NCBI GenBank assembly: GCA_051871515.1
Contig: JBJECY010000048.1
Span: forward strand, 1-48,524
Source: SFTJ01 sp051871515
GTDB lineage: Bacteria > Bacteroidota > Bacteroidia > Bacteroidales > Muribaculaceae
Length of the DNA stretch: 48,524 nucleotides
Reading direction: 5' to 3'
Part shown: positions 7,847-15,745 of the stretch, piece by piece
Numbering within the stretch: position 1 is the stretch's first letter
Layout: each line of letters starts with the position of its first letter
Notes under the pieces: model-generated
The model's input: the letters and a program-made list of their open reading frames with translations, nothing else
Told to the model about the DNA's origin: nothing
Databases searched by the model: none
Program-made: the position numbers and the translations under genes

Positions 7847-8467
7847 TTACTTTTCTTGCAAATCTTTGTTGTGAGAGCGTTGCACCCAGATGATGCATGC
7901 CACGGTGATGAGTGCCATCGGTGGCAATATCATGAGGCCGTTGTCCATGTAGCCAAGGTCGTAGAGTGCTTGTGGCACCACTTGCACGCCAAAGAGTGAA
8001 CCCGAGCCAAGAAGCTCGCGGAAGAAGCCCACAATGACCAGGATAATGGCATAGCCAATACCGTTGCCCACGCCGTCGAGAAATGCCGGCCATGGCTTGT
8101 TGCCAAGGGCAAATGCCTCAAGGCGTCCCATGAGGATACAGTTAGTGATGATAAGGCTTATGAACACTGAGAGCTGCTTGCTCACCTGATAGTTATAGGC
8201 TTTGAGCACTTGGTCAACAATGATTACCAATGCAGCCACCACCACCAGTTGCACAATGATGCGTATGTTGGTAGGGATGGTGTTGCGTATGAGCGAGATA
8301 ATCACGTTTGAGAAAGCGAGCACGGCAGTCACCGAGATACCCATCACCAATGCCGGCTCAAGCTTGGCTGTGACGGCAAGCACCGAGCAGATGCCAAGCA
8401 CTTGCACAATGACGGGGTTGTTCTTTGAGAACGGGTTGAAGAATACTTCTTTGATTTTTGTTGCCAT
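7847..8467 (-). CDS. nqrD: Na+-translocating NADH:quinone reductase subunit D
   Basis: A 206-residue polytopic membrane subunit paired with NqrE. It shows VQVLGICSVLAVT near the N terminus and IITNCILMGRLEAFA in the middle, the two conserved Cys regions of the NqrD/RnfE family, and six probable membrane helices. The start is 4 bp after nqrC, in the standard nqr gene order, which with the NqrA and NqrF families marks the operon as Nqr rather than Rnf. Confidence 0.96.
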   Translation of the reverse strand: MATKIKEVFFNPFSKNNPVIVQVLGICSVLAVTAKLEPALVMGISVTAVLAFSNVIISLIRNTIPTNIRIIVQLVVVAALVIIVDQVLKAYNYQVSKQLSVFISLIITNCILMGRLEAFALGNKPWPAFLDGVGNGIGYAIILVIVGFFRELLGSGSLFGVQVVPQALYDLGYMDNGLMILPPMALITVACIIWVQRSHNKDLQEK

Positions 8468-8471
8468 AGTG

Positions 8472-9203
8472 TCAGTCCTCCTTGGTGTTTTGGTTCGACA
8501 AGTTGTTTAGGTATGCTTGATAGTCGGTGAGACAGTCGTGAAGCATTGATTGCACGCCCTTGCTGGTGATGGTGCCGCCCGAGATGGCGTCAACATAGTC
8601 GGCACCGTTGGTGGGCTTTTGTCCGGCTTTCATCACTTCCACTGGCAAGAACTCGCCGTTTTTGCTTATCTCTTTGCCTTGGAATTGGTCTTGGAAAGCA
8701 GGCTTTTCAATTTCTGCACCAAGGCCCGGTGTCTCGCTGGCGTGAGAGAAATAGGCTCCGTAGATGGTGCTGCCGTTGGCGTCGATTGACACATAGCCCC
8801 AGATGGCACCCCACAGACCTGCGCCTGAGAGGGGCACTATGTAGCGCACCTTGGCATCGTCGCCCACAAATTTATACACGGGCAGTTGTCGCTGGTCTTG
8901 CGGCTTTTTCATCTCTTTGGCCATGTCAATGGCAAAAGCTGCATCTTTGTCGTCGCTCACGGTGGTGCCGTTGCAGTCAATGATAAATGCTTCAGGTATA
9001 TATTTATTATATGTGTCAATGACTTGGTCGTCGCTTGGCGCAACCACTCTCACTGCACTGAGCATTTGCTTCATCTTGTCAATCTTGATGTTCTCTTCTT
9101 GTTTTGGTTTCAAGGCTCCGTAAACCAGGGCGAGCACGGCTCCAACCGCAATCACCATAATGGCGGAGTAGAGAATAGTGTAGGTATTGCTTTGCTTATT
9201 CAT
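8472..9203 (-). CDS. nqrC: Na+-translocating NADH:quinone reductase subunit C
   Basis: The 243-residue subunit has one N-terminal membrane helix (about residues 9-30) and a periplasmic FMN-binding domain. The flavinylation motif is DAISGGT, placing the covalently bound FMN on T211. The usual motif is Dxx(S/T)GA(T/S); here the alanine is a glycine. The rest of the motif (SKGVQSML after it) is intact, so function is expected. The flavin transferase ApbE needed to modify it is not in the window. The gene lies 12 bp after nqrB and 4 bp before nqrD. Confidence 0.96.
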   Translation of the reverse strand: MNKQSNTYTILYSAIMVIAVGAVLALVYGALKPKQEENIKIDKMKQMLSAVRVVAPSDDQVIDTYNKYIPEAFIIDCNGTTVSDDKDAAFAIDMAKEMKKPQDQRQLPVYKFVGDDAKVRYIVPLSGAGLWGAIWGYVSIDANGSTIYGAYFSHASETPGLGAEIEKPAFQDQFQGKEISKNGEFLPVEVMKAGQKPTNGADYVDAISGGTITSKGVQSMLHDCLTDYQAYLNNLSNQNTKED

Positions 9204-9215
9204 GTCAGTTCCTCC

Positions 9216-10421
9216 TTATTTTGCTTTGGCGCGGTTGAGGCGGCGCTTGATGTTGGCGCTCACCACGCAGTGGTCGATGGTTGGTGCAAATGCGTTCATC
9301 AGCAGAACGGCGAGCATTGCGCCTTCAGGGAATCCGCCGTTGTAAACGCGAATGAGGATGGCAAACACGCCAATCAGGAATCCGTAGATGTATTTGCCTA
9401 TGTTGGTGCGTGCTCCGGTGACGGGGTCGGTAGCCATGAAGACAGCTGCAAAGGCAAAGCCGCCGTAGCAGAGTTGGTCAATTGGGCTGAGCATGGTAGC
9501 CGGGAATGTGGGAGATGCACACAGGTTGGCAATGGAGCCCATCACCAAGCCGCCCACAAACACTGAGAGCATGATGCGCCACGATGCTATGCCGGTGGCA
9601 AGCAAGATGACTGCGCCAATGAGTATGCACAAGGTTGATGTTTCGCCCACCGAACCGGGAATGAGACCCAAGAATGCGTCCCAAGTGGTGATGGGGTCGC
9701 CCACGATGTTGGTGAGTTGCAGGGTGTCGCCCACGTTGGTGGCTGCTTGACCCAGAGGAGTTGCGCCCGAATAGCTGTCAACCAGCGAGCCTTGTCCCAA
9801 ACCAAAAACGGGGTCAGTGGCCACAAAGGCTGCGTCGCCCGACATCTTTGATGGGTATCCAAAGAAGAGCACGGCGCGGGTGATGAGAGCCACGTTGAAG
9901 ATGTTCATGCCGGTGCCGCCAAACACTTCCTTTGCAAAAATCACGGCAAAGGCGGTTGCCACTGCCACCATCCAAAGCGGAGTGTTGATCGGGCAGATGA
10001 GCGGAATGAGCAAACCGGTCACCAGGAAACCCTCGTTGATTTCGTGACCGCGTATCTGTGCGCCTATAAACTCAATGCCGAGACCAACAACATAAGATAC
10101 CACTATGGTTGGCAACACGGCTGCGAGTCCAAAGACAAAGGTGTTGATAAACGATGCGCTTTGTCCAATGGCAAGGTAGTGCTGATAGCCAATGTTGTAC
10201 ATGCCAAAGAGCATGGCTGGCAAAAGGGCTATGACTACGATAATCATTGTGCGCTTCAGGTCGATGCTGTCATGTATTTGTACGCCAAGCTTGCCCGATG
10301 TGGAGTTTGGCGTGAATAGGAAGGACTCAAAACCATCGTAAACCGACTGTAGCTTGGCAAGTTTGCCGCCAGGCTGAAAGTTGGGTTTGATGTTGTCCAG
10401 TAATTTTCTTAAAGCCTTCAC
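9216..10421 (-). CDS. nqrB: Na+-translocating NADH:quinone reductase subunit B
   Basis: The 401-residue integral membrane subunit forms the Na+ channel and carries riboflavin and a covalent FMN. The flavinylation motif DSYSGAT places FMN on T221. Multiple hydrophobic helices follow (for example TMIIVVIALLPAMLFGMYNIGY and the C-terminal FLIGVFAILIRVYNGG with GAMLAVLLMNAFAP), and GHEINEGFLVTGLLIPLICP is the conserved NqrB/RnfD segment. Length and layout are normal. There is a 70-bp gap to nqrA, the largest in the operon, with no promoter motif that I can see. Confidence 0.97.
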   Translation of the reverse strand: MKALRKLLDNIKPNFQPGGKLAKLQSVYDGFESFLFTPNSTSGKLGVQIHDSIDLKRTMIIVVIALLPAMLFGMYNIGYQHYLAIGQSASFINTFVFGLAAVLPTIVVSYVVGLGIEFIGAQIRGHEINEGFLVTGLLIPLICPINTPLWMVAVATAFAVIFAKEVFGGTGMNIFNVALITRAVLFFGYPSKMSGDAAFVATDPVFGLGQGSLVDSYSGATPLGQAATNVGDTLQLTNIVGDPITTWDAFLGLIPGSVGETSTLCILIGAVILLATGIASWRIMLSVFVGGLVMGSIANLCASPTFPATMLSPIDQLCYGGFAFAAVFMATDPVTGARTNIGKYIYGFLIGVFAILIRVYNGGFPEGAMLAVLLMNAFAPTIDHCVVSANIKRRLNRAKAK

Positions 10422-10491
10422 TTTGTTTATGTATTATTTGTTGTTTACGTTATTACAATGTAGAAATAAAGCCGTTGGCGGGGTGCCTTTG

Positions 10492-11808
10492 TCAGCACAT
10501 CTCGTCGTGCAGGCGGTTGAGACCGTTGCGCACAATGCGTTGCAGCTCAAGCTTCGATGTGTCGGCAAACTCGGCAAGCGCAAAGTCTTCAGGAGCCACC
10601 TCGTAGATTCCCAGCTGTTCCATCTTCTCAATGTCGAATGTGATGATGGCTTTGATGAGAAATTCGGCGTAGATGTCCATCGGAATCATGCGGTCATATT
10701 CGCCTGCCATCACAATGGCACGTTCGCCGCCGTTGATTTTGGCGTCAAGCGATACGGCTTTTTTGCCGGCGAGCCAGCTTGTGAAGCTGCGATAGATGCT
10801 AAACTTCTTGGGGCTGAGTGAAGCCCATCCCATAAACTCGTCGGGGCGAGCAATGTTGGGGATGGCGGTGATTTGCCTGTAAGGGGCTTGCAGATAGTCG
10901 CTGATTGTCACAGGAGTGCCGGTGAGCACGTTGCCTGAGATGATGCGCGTGTTTTGGCTGTCGGCTGCGAGGTTGTCGCCCACAATGCTGCTGATGGGCG
11001 CGCCCATGATGCACTTCACCAGTTGCGGACTTTTCACGCTCTCGCCGGTTACTGCCACTGTGGTGCTGTAGTTGACCGTGCCGGTTGCCATAAGCTCGCC
11101 AATGCGTGCCACTGTGGTAACATCGGTGGTCCAAATCACTTCACCCTTGTTCACTGGCTTGATGTTGGCGGCTTGAATGCCGGCATTGCCTGCCGGGTGC
11201 GGACCGCTGAACACCACCGTGTTGCTGCTCTCAATCACGTTGCCGGGTTCGCAGCCCAGATACACGTTGCCTTGGGTGAGCTTCTTGAGAGCCTCAATGC
11301 CTTGGGCAATGTTCTTCTCTTGACCGTTGGTGTAGGTTGCCGATGGGGCAGCCAGCGGTGCCGAGTCGAAGCAAGTGACAAAGATGTCGCGCGGCGCTGC
11401 ATTGGGGTCGGGCACAATGTCATAAGGGCGCTGGCGCAGCATAGCCCAGAGGCCCGACTGCAACAGTGCCGCCTTGACATCGGCGGTGGGGATTGTGCAA
11501 CTTGCCTGCTTGCCGTCGCTCTCAATGATGATTGCTTCAATCTTGCGACGTTCGCCGCGGCGCACCTCTTTCACGGTGCCGCTCACAGGCGAGCAGACTT
11601 TGATAGAATCATGCGTCTTGTCGTGATAGAGAGGCTCGCCGGCAAGTACCTGCTCACCCTCTTTCTTCTCAAGCCGCGGAACGATGCCACAGAAGTCGTC
11701 GGGGACAACGGCATAAAGCTTGGCTAATGGCGCTTGTGCAATTGCTGTTTCTTCGATGGCTCCTTTCAAATTAAGGTTATAACCTTTCTTTAACTTTATT
11801 GTAGTCAT
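10492..11808 (-). CDS. nqrA: Na+-translocating NADH:quinone reductase subunit A
   Basis: NqrA is the soluble subunit linked to ubiquinone binding. The protein begins MTTIKLKKGYNLNLKG and shows the family's lipoyl-like N-terminal barrel with VCSPVSGTVKEVRRGERRKIEAI at about 70-92, then FVTCFDSAPLAAPS and VFSGPHPAGNAGI. The frame is open a further 30 codons upstream to 11898, but that extension is AT-rich, hydrophobic and unlike the family, and the promoter -7 element lies inside it at 11842-11849; I therefore use the ATG at 11806-11808, giving 438 residues. It is the first gene of nqrABCDEF. Confidence 0.95.
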   Translation of the reverse strand: MTTIKLKKGYNLNLKGAIEETAIAQAPLAKLYAVVPDDFCGIVPRLEKKEGEQVLAGEPLYHDKTHDSIKVCSPVSGTVKEVRRGERRKIEAIIIESDGKQASCTIPTADVKAALLQSGLWAMLRQRPYDIVPDPNAAPRDIFVTCFDSAPLAAPSATYTNGQEKNIAQGIEALKKLTQGNVYLGCEPGNVIESSNTVVFSGPHPAGNAGIQAANIKPVNKGEVIWTTDVTTVARIGELMATGTVNYSTTVAVTGESVKSPQLVKCIMGAPISSIVGDNLAADSQNTRIISGNVLTGTPVTISDYLQAPYRQITAIPNIARPDEFMGWASLSPKKFSIYRSFTSWLAGKKAVSLDAKINGGERAIVMAGEYDRMIPMDIYAEFLIKAIITFDIEKMEQLGIYEVAPEDFALAEFADTSKLELQRIVRNGLNRLHDEMC

Positions 11809-11841
11809 TTGCTGATTAATGATATTACTTTTTCTAACTGA

Positions 11842-11849
11842 CAAAGATA
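11842..11849 (-). promoter_or_regulatory. -7 element of the nqr operon promoter
   Basis: TATCTTTG on the minus strand, about 33 nt upstream of the chosen nqrA start. The -33 region is T-rich but lacks an exact TTTG at 19-21 bp. It supports the shorter NqrA. Confidence 0.6.
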
Positions 11850-11940
11850 TTAAAAAAAAATAAAATAGCACTGTAAGTGAGTCAAATAAATTACACATTA
11901 ATATAATAATAGTGTTGTATGCTCTTAAAATGTGCGCTCG

Positions 11941-12105
11941 TGAGCGGCGTCAGGCGTCAGCTGCTCGCCGCCGCTCATATATAATAAAATGTGGTGGGTG
12001 CTCGTTATGATAATAAGCAAAAGCGGTGCTTTGTTGCAATGCGGCGCGGCAAAGCCCGGCAGCCGGGCCAATGGCAGGCGCCTGTGGGGCGGCTCAATCA
12101 GCCGC
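11941..12105. repeat. Cluster of GC-rich inverted repeats
   Basis: In this block I see TGAGCGGCG (11941-11949) with its complement at 11969-11977; GCCCGGC-a-GCCGGGC at 12054-12068; the palindrome CAGGCGCCTG at 12075-12084; and GCGGCT/AGCCGC at 12089-12094 and 12100-12105. Each can form a hairpin. The surrounding DNA is A/T-rich, so the block stands out in composition. It resembles, loosely, the GC-rich hairpin after the cohesin-like gene at 46130-46149 (both have GGCAAAGCC and GGGGCGGCT), suggesting a dispersed intergenic element. Confidence 0.55.
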
Positions 12106-12152
12106 GTTGGTGTTAAAATGCAAATAAAACCAAAAAAAAACAGCAAAAGCGC

Positions 12153-12184
12153 TTTGTGTTATTGAAATATTTATAATATATTTG
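12153..12184 (+). promoter_or_regulatory. Promoter of exbB-exbD-exbD-tonB
   Basis: TTTG at 12153-12156, a 20-bp spacer and TATATTTG at 12177-12184 match the Bacteroidetes consensus very well. Transcription would start near 12191, giving a leader of about 280 nt before exbB. Confidence 0.75.
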
Positions 12185-12190
12185 CAAAAG

Positions 12191-12471
12191 CATATCTAAG
12201 AAGGGCCAATGGAAGATGAGGCTGCGCGGGCAATTGTAGCCCAAAGTGCTTGATTGAAAATAGCCTATTTGAAAAACCCCGCCGCGATGTGCACAGGAAT
12301 ACTAAACCTGAAGATGAAAAAGTCTGGCAATATCATGAGAAAGGTAACAGCCATGGAAACTGCATCAGAGGGTTAAGGCTTGAGGTGAAAACAATAAAAA
12401 AGAACCCAAAATAGGAACTTATTAACACTATTAATAATTTAAATCATCAAAAACTAACAAATTATTTAATT
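12191..12471 (+). promoter_or_regulatory. Long 5' leader of the exbB operon
   Basis: About 280 nt of transcribed, non-coding sequence precedes exbB. It contains short self-complementary segments (GGGC/GCCC around 12228-12242; AAATAGcCTATTT around 12258) but no riboswitch family that I recognise: the cobalamin and TPP core sequences are absent. The last 50 nt are A-rich and open, as is usual for translation initiation in this phylum. The length suggests control of some kind, but that is inference. Confidence 0.4.
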
Positions 12472-13278
12472 ATGGAAGCTCAAAAGCCTAACAAACCAGC
12501 TAAGGCCACTGCTAAGAAAAAGGGTGGTATTAACGCATTTTTGGTAATTATCCTTTGTTTTGTTGCATCAGTATGTATGTACGTATTCGTACTTGGTGCA
12601 GATTCTAACTTCGAGAACGGTCACCCAGTTAACTTGCTCGGTACTGTACACGAAGGTGGTTTCGTGGTTCCAATCATCTGGGGTCTGTTGTTCCTGGTAG
12701 TTGTTCTCTCAGTAGAACGTTTCATCGCCCTCTCAAAGGCTACCGGCAAAAAGAGCACTGACAAGTTTGTATCTGACCTTAAGAAAGCCCTCGAAAACGG
12801 CAATGTAGCTGATGCTAAGAAGGTTTGCTCTGACCAAGGTGGTGCAATTGGCAACGCTGTTCTTTGCGCAGTAAACAAGTATGAGGAGATGCTCACTGAG
12901 ACTACTCTTAAGAAAGAAGACCGCGCATTGGCAATCCGCAATGCATTGGACGAAGGTATCAACTTTGAAATGCCAACTCTTCAACAGAACATGCCAATCA
13001 TCTTCACCAACACCACTCTGGGTACTCTTATGGGTCTGTTCGGTACTGTGCTCGGTATGATCAAGTCATTCTCTGCTCTTGGTAACTCAGGTGCTCCTGA
13101 CTCTTCAGCTCTTTCTCAAGGTATTTCTGAGGCCCTTGTAAATACCGCTTCTGGTATCGCAACTGGTGCGCTCGCCGTTATCGCTTACAACTACTACGAC
13201 ACTAAGATTAACGACATCACCTACAAGATGAACGAAGCAGGTGCTGCCATCATCGCCGTATTTGAAGCTAAGGCATAA
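12472..13278 (+). CDS. exbB: ExbB / MotA-TolQ-family proton channel protein
   Basis: ExbB forms the pentameric inner-membrane ring that, with ExbD, uses the proton gradient to drive TonB. The 268-residue protein has a basic N terminus, hydrophobic helices at about 22-43 and 63-86, and the paired channel helices at about 175-200 (TNTTLGTLMGLFGTVLGMI) and 218-242 (LVNTASGIATGALAVIAYN), with the threonine-rich channel-lining pattern of the family. The first helix with its 'DSNFENGHP' loop is the extra N-terminal segment typical of Bacteroidetes homologues. Codons are strongly biased (GGT, GCT, AAC), as for highly expressed genes. It leads exbB-exbD-exbD-tonB. Confidence 0.94.
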   Translation: MEAQKPNKPAKATAKKKGGINAFLVIILCFVASVCMYVFVLGADSNFENGHPVNLLGTVHEGGFVVPIIWGLLFLVVVLSVERFIALSKATGKKSTDKFVSDLKKALENGNVADAKKVCSDQGGAIGNAVLCAVNKYEEMLTETTLKKEDRALAIRNALDEGINFEMPTLQQNMPIIFTNTTLGTLMGLFGTVLGMIKSFSALGNSGAPDSSALSQGISEALVNTASGIATGALAVIAYNYYDTKINDITYKMNEAGAAIIAVFEAKA

Positions 13279-13330
13279 CGCTTGAAGGAATATTAATTGA
13301 GAAACAAAACAAAAAAAGCAAAAACCAACT

Positions 13331-14032
13331 ATGAAAGTTAAGACAGAGAAAAAGAAACCATTCATCGATATGACTGCGATGAGTGACGTTACTGTGCTCT
13401 TGCTTACCTTCTTCATGTTGACCTCTACATTCCTTCAAAAAGAACCTCTCACCGTAATCACTCCTGCATCAGTATCAGAAGAGAAGGTGCCCGAGCAAAA
13501 CTTGATTACTGTGCTTGTCGACACTGACGGTAGAGTGTTCCTGGCTCTCGCCGGTGACAAAGACTCTACACAATCAAGCGATAAAGTTCGTGTGGAATTG
13601 TTAAAGAATGTAGTTGCAGAATACAATAAGCAGAATCCGAGTGCAAACATTACTCTTACTGCAGAGCAATGTGCAACTTTTGGACAGATTCACATGTTTG
13701 GCTTGCCAATTAAGCAACTCCCGCAATGGCTCAGTATGACTCCTGACCAACGCGACGAGGCTATTGACCCAACTAAGAATCCAAACTGCGGTGTTCCAAT
13801 CGACATGAACGAGGATGCCAGCAAACCTAATGAATTCCAAATCTGGATGAAAGCAGCTTACAACACGTCGAACGACAACCTGCAAACTGCTATCAAACAG
13901 GGTAAAGGTATTGCCATCAAAGCTGACGGCTCAACACCTTACTCTATTGTTCAGGTGGTTATGGATAATCTCCAGACTCTCAAGATGAATAAGTTTACAT
14001 TGTTAACAGCATTAAAAACTGAATCAGAATAA
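13331..14032 (+). CDS. exbD: ExbD-family biopolymer transport protein (first copy)
   Basis: The 233-residue protein has the ExbD plan: a short cytoplasmic tail, one membrane helix (about 18-36) with the essential acidic residue D19 in AMSDVTVLLLTFFML, and a periplasmic domain. The periplasmic part is much longer than the roughly 140 residues of E. coli ExbD, with an inserted stretch of about 70 residues (around 110-190) before the final conserved segment. It lies 52 bp after exbB and 2 bp before the second exbD; the pair probably forms a mixed dimer. Confidence 0.92.
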   Translation: MKVKTEKKKPFIDMTAMSDVTVLLLTFFMLTSTFLQKEPLTVITPASVSEEKVPEQNLITVLVDTDGRVFLALAGDKDSTQSSDKVRVELLKNVVAEYNKQNPSANITLTAEQCATFGQIHMFGLPIKQLPQWLSMTPDQRDEAIDPTKNPNCGVPIDMNEDASKPNEFQIWMKAAYNTSNDNLQTAIKQGKGIAIKADGSTPYSIVQVVMDNLQTLKMNKFTLLTALKTESE

Positions 14033-14034
14033 TC

Positions 14035-14712
14035 ATGGCAAAAGGAAAGACATATACGGAGAAAAAAGACGTACGCGTCGACTTCACCCCTATGGTGGAC
14101 ATGAACATGCTTCTGATTACGTTCTTCATGCTGTGTACCACAATGATTAAATCTCAAACCCTTCAAATCAGTTTGCCATCAAACGAGAAGGTTGAGAAGA
14201 AAGATCAGAATAAGGTAAAGCAATCAGAAGCTATAACAGTGATTCTTGACAGTGAACTGAACAAGGACGGTGTTCCTGTAAAAGATTTTGTTTACTACTA
14301 CGAAGGTATGCCTGAGGTAAGCCAAGAAGGTACAGAAATAGTAAGTAACATGCAGGAAATTGCCTTCTTGCCAAACGAAAATGGTAAGGCTCAAGGTATC
14401 CGCGCCGTGTTCCAGGAAAGAAACAAGCAAGTGCTCGAAAAAATTGCTGAATTGAAGGTAAGGTGGAAAGCAAAAGAAATCTCTGACTCGGTTTATCAAG
14501 CCAAGGCAAAGGAAATTCGCAACGACTCCACTCTCACTCGCCCTGTTGTTATCATCAAGGCTACTCCTAATGCAAGTTACACAAGCTTGGTTACTGCGCT
14601 CGATGAAATGCAAATCAACAACATCAGCCGTTATCAAATTGACCGTATCAACGAAACTGACTCGGCTATGATGACTCCTTATTTGTTGAAGCGTTTGAAC
14701 TCTAAGAAGTAA
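14035..14712 (+). CDS. exbD: ExbD-family biopolymer transport protein (second copy)
   Basis: This 225-residue paralogue again has a single helix (about 21-40) with the protonatable D22 in PMVDMNMLLITFFML, followed by SLPSNEK and a long periplasmic domain rich in charged residues (a probable helical insertion around 110-165, RNKQVLEKIAELKVRWKAKE). It differs from the first copy in sequence throughout, so the duplication is old. It starts 2 bp after the first exbD and precedes tonB by 47 bp. Confidence 0.92.
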   Translation: MAKGKTYTEKKDVRVDFTPMVDMNMLLITFFMLCTTMIKSQTLQISLPSNEKVEKKDQNKVKQSEAITVILDSELNKDGVPVKDFVYYYEGMPEVSQEGTEIVSNMQEIAFLPNENGKAQGIRAVFQERNKQVLEKIAELKVRWKAKEISDSVYQAKAKEIRNDSTLTRPVVIIKATPNASYTSLVTALDEMQINNISRYQIDRINETDSAMMTPYLLKRLNSKK

Positions 14713-14759
14713 GATCGAAATAATATGTTGAATTATTAAAATCAGAAAGGAATTTAATT

Positions 14760-15620
14760 ATGGCAAAAAATGTAGATCTTACATCAAAAGAATGGTGCGA
14801 CTTGGTATTTGACGGCCGTAATAAAGAATACGGAGCCTATGCCCTTCGCATGGACTCAAAGCCTCGCCACCTCAAATCATTCATATATACATTGATTGGT
14901 GCTCTCGTTATTGGTGTTGTAGCATATTCTTATATGAAGGTTGCTGCTTACATTGAGGAGCAACGCATTCTTGAAGAAGCTAACCAACAGGAAGTGCTCT
15001 TTGAGGCTGCTGAAGAGGAAGAACCTGAAGAAGAAGAACAAGAAAAGTATGAAGAGCAACAACCTGAAGCTCTTCCTGAGGAAATCCTTAACACAGTGAA
15101 GGTTACCGAGCTCCTTATTGCTAAGGACGAGGAAGTTCGCTCAGAGGACGAAATCAAGACTCAGGATGAATTGAAGGAAACTCAAACTGCTTTCGGTCAA
15201 TCTGACTTCGATAAGGGTACTGACGACCGCAATGTAACTCGTGAACACAAAAACGAGGTTATTGTAGAAGAAAAGAAACCTGAACCAGTTAAGGAAGAAG
15301 TATTCAAGGCTGTAGAGCAAATGCCTACATTCCCTGGCGGTGAAGCTGCCTTGATGAAATGGTTGCAAGGACATATTAACTATCCACCAGTTGCGATGGA
15401 AAACAACATCCAAGGTAAGGTTATCGTACAATTCGTTGTTACTAAGACCGGTAAGGTGGGTGAAGTTAAGGTTGTTCGTTCAATCGACCGCTCTCTTGAT
15501 ACCGAAGCAATTCGTGTATGTAAAGAATTACCAGACTTCATTCCTGGCCGTATGAATGGTCAACCAGTGAATGTATGGTACACACTTCCTGTAGTGTTCA
15601 AGCTTCAAGGTACTAACTAA
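14760..15620 (+). CDS. tonB: TonB energy-transducing protein
   Basis: TonB spans the periplasm and transmits ExbB/ExbD-derived energy to outer-membrane TonB-dependent transporters such as SusC-type receptors. The 286-residue protein has a cytoplasmic N terminus (SKEWCDLVFDGRNKEYGAYALR, the Bacteroidetes TonB signature), one membrane helix at about 41-62, a long linker and a C-terminal TonB domain (about 195-283) with MPTFPGGEAALMKWL, INYPPVA, GKVIVQFVV and the final WYTLPVVFKL. The linker is Glu-rich (for example EAAEEEEPEEEEQEKYEEQQ) instead of the Pro/Lys-rich linker of proteobacterial TonB. A strong terminator follows 41 nt later. Confidence 0.94.
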   Translation: MAKNVDLTSKEWCDLVFDGRNKEYGAYALRMDSKPRHLKSFIYTLIGALVIGVVAYSYMKVAAYIEEQRILEEANQQEVLFEAAEEEEPEEEEQEKYEEQQPEALPEEILNTVKVTELLIAKDEEVRSEDEIKTQDELKETQTAFGQSDFDKGTDDRNVTREHKNEVIVEEKKPEPVKEEVFKAVEQMPTFPGGEAALMKWLQGHINYPPVAMENNIQGKVIVQFVVTKTGKVGEVKVVRSIDRSLDTEAIRVCKELPDFIPGRMNGQPVNVWYTLPVVFKLQGTN

Positions 15621-15661
15621 TTGTGATTGATTCACGAAATTTAGTATAGAAGTTAATATAG

Positions 15662-15696
15662 ATGCCGTTGGTGCTCATGCATCAACGGCATTTTGT
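15662..15696 (+). terminator. Terminator of the exb-tonB operon
   Basis: A 9-bp perfect stem (ATGCCGTTG at 15662-15670; CAACGGCAT at 15683-15691) with a 12-nt loop, followed by TTTTGT, makes a textbook intrinsic terminator 41 nt after the tonB stop. Confidence 0.85.
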
Positions 15697-15745
15697 ATTA
15701 CTACGGTGAGTGTTGCAATGTGAGCAAACAGGTGGGATGCTTTAC

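Larger units (their letters stand above)
11809..12471. other. Divergent intergenic region between nqrA and exbB
   Basis: These 663 bp have no supported gene; the only minus-strand frame (11925-12146) looks like a composition artefact. From left to right they hold the nqr promoter, a GC-rich block with several perfect palindromes (11941-12105), the exbB promoter (12153-12184) and a long untranslated leader (about 12191-12471). Confidence 0.7.

Noticed and set aside
5912..11808. An Rnf complex instead of Nqr.
   Set aside because: The presence of NqrA and of NqrF with its ferredoxin-reductase module, and the order A to F, define Nqr; RnfB and RnfC are absent.
11809..11898. An N-terminal extension of 30 residues on NqrA.
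   Set aside because: It contains the operon's -7 element and is unlike the NqrA family, which starts close to the lipoyl-like domain.
11925..12146. A 73-codon minus-strand frame as a gene.
   Set aside because: It runs through the palindrome cluster, has an odd composition (Pro/His/Arg with no motif), and lies between two divergent promoters without one of its own.
12191..12471. A cobalamin or TPP riboswitch before exbB.
   Set aside because: I looked for the conserved core sequences of these classes and did not find them.
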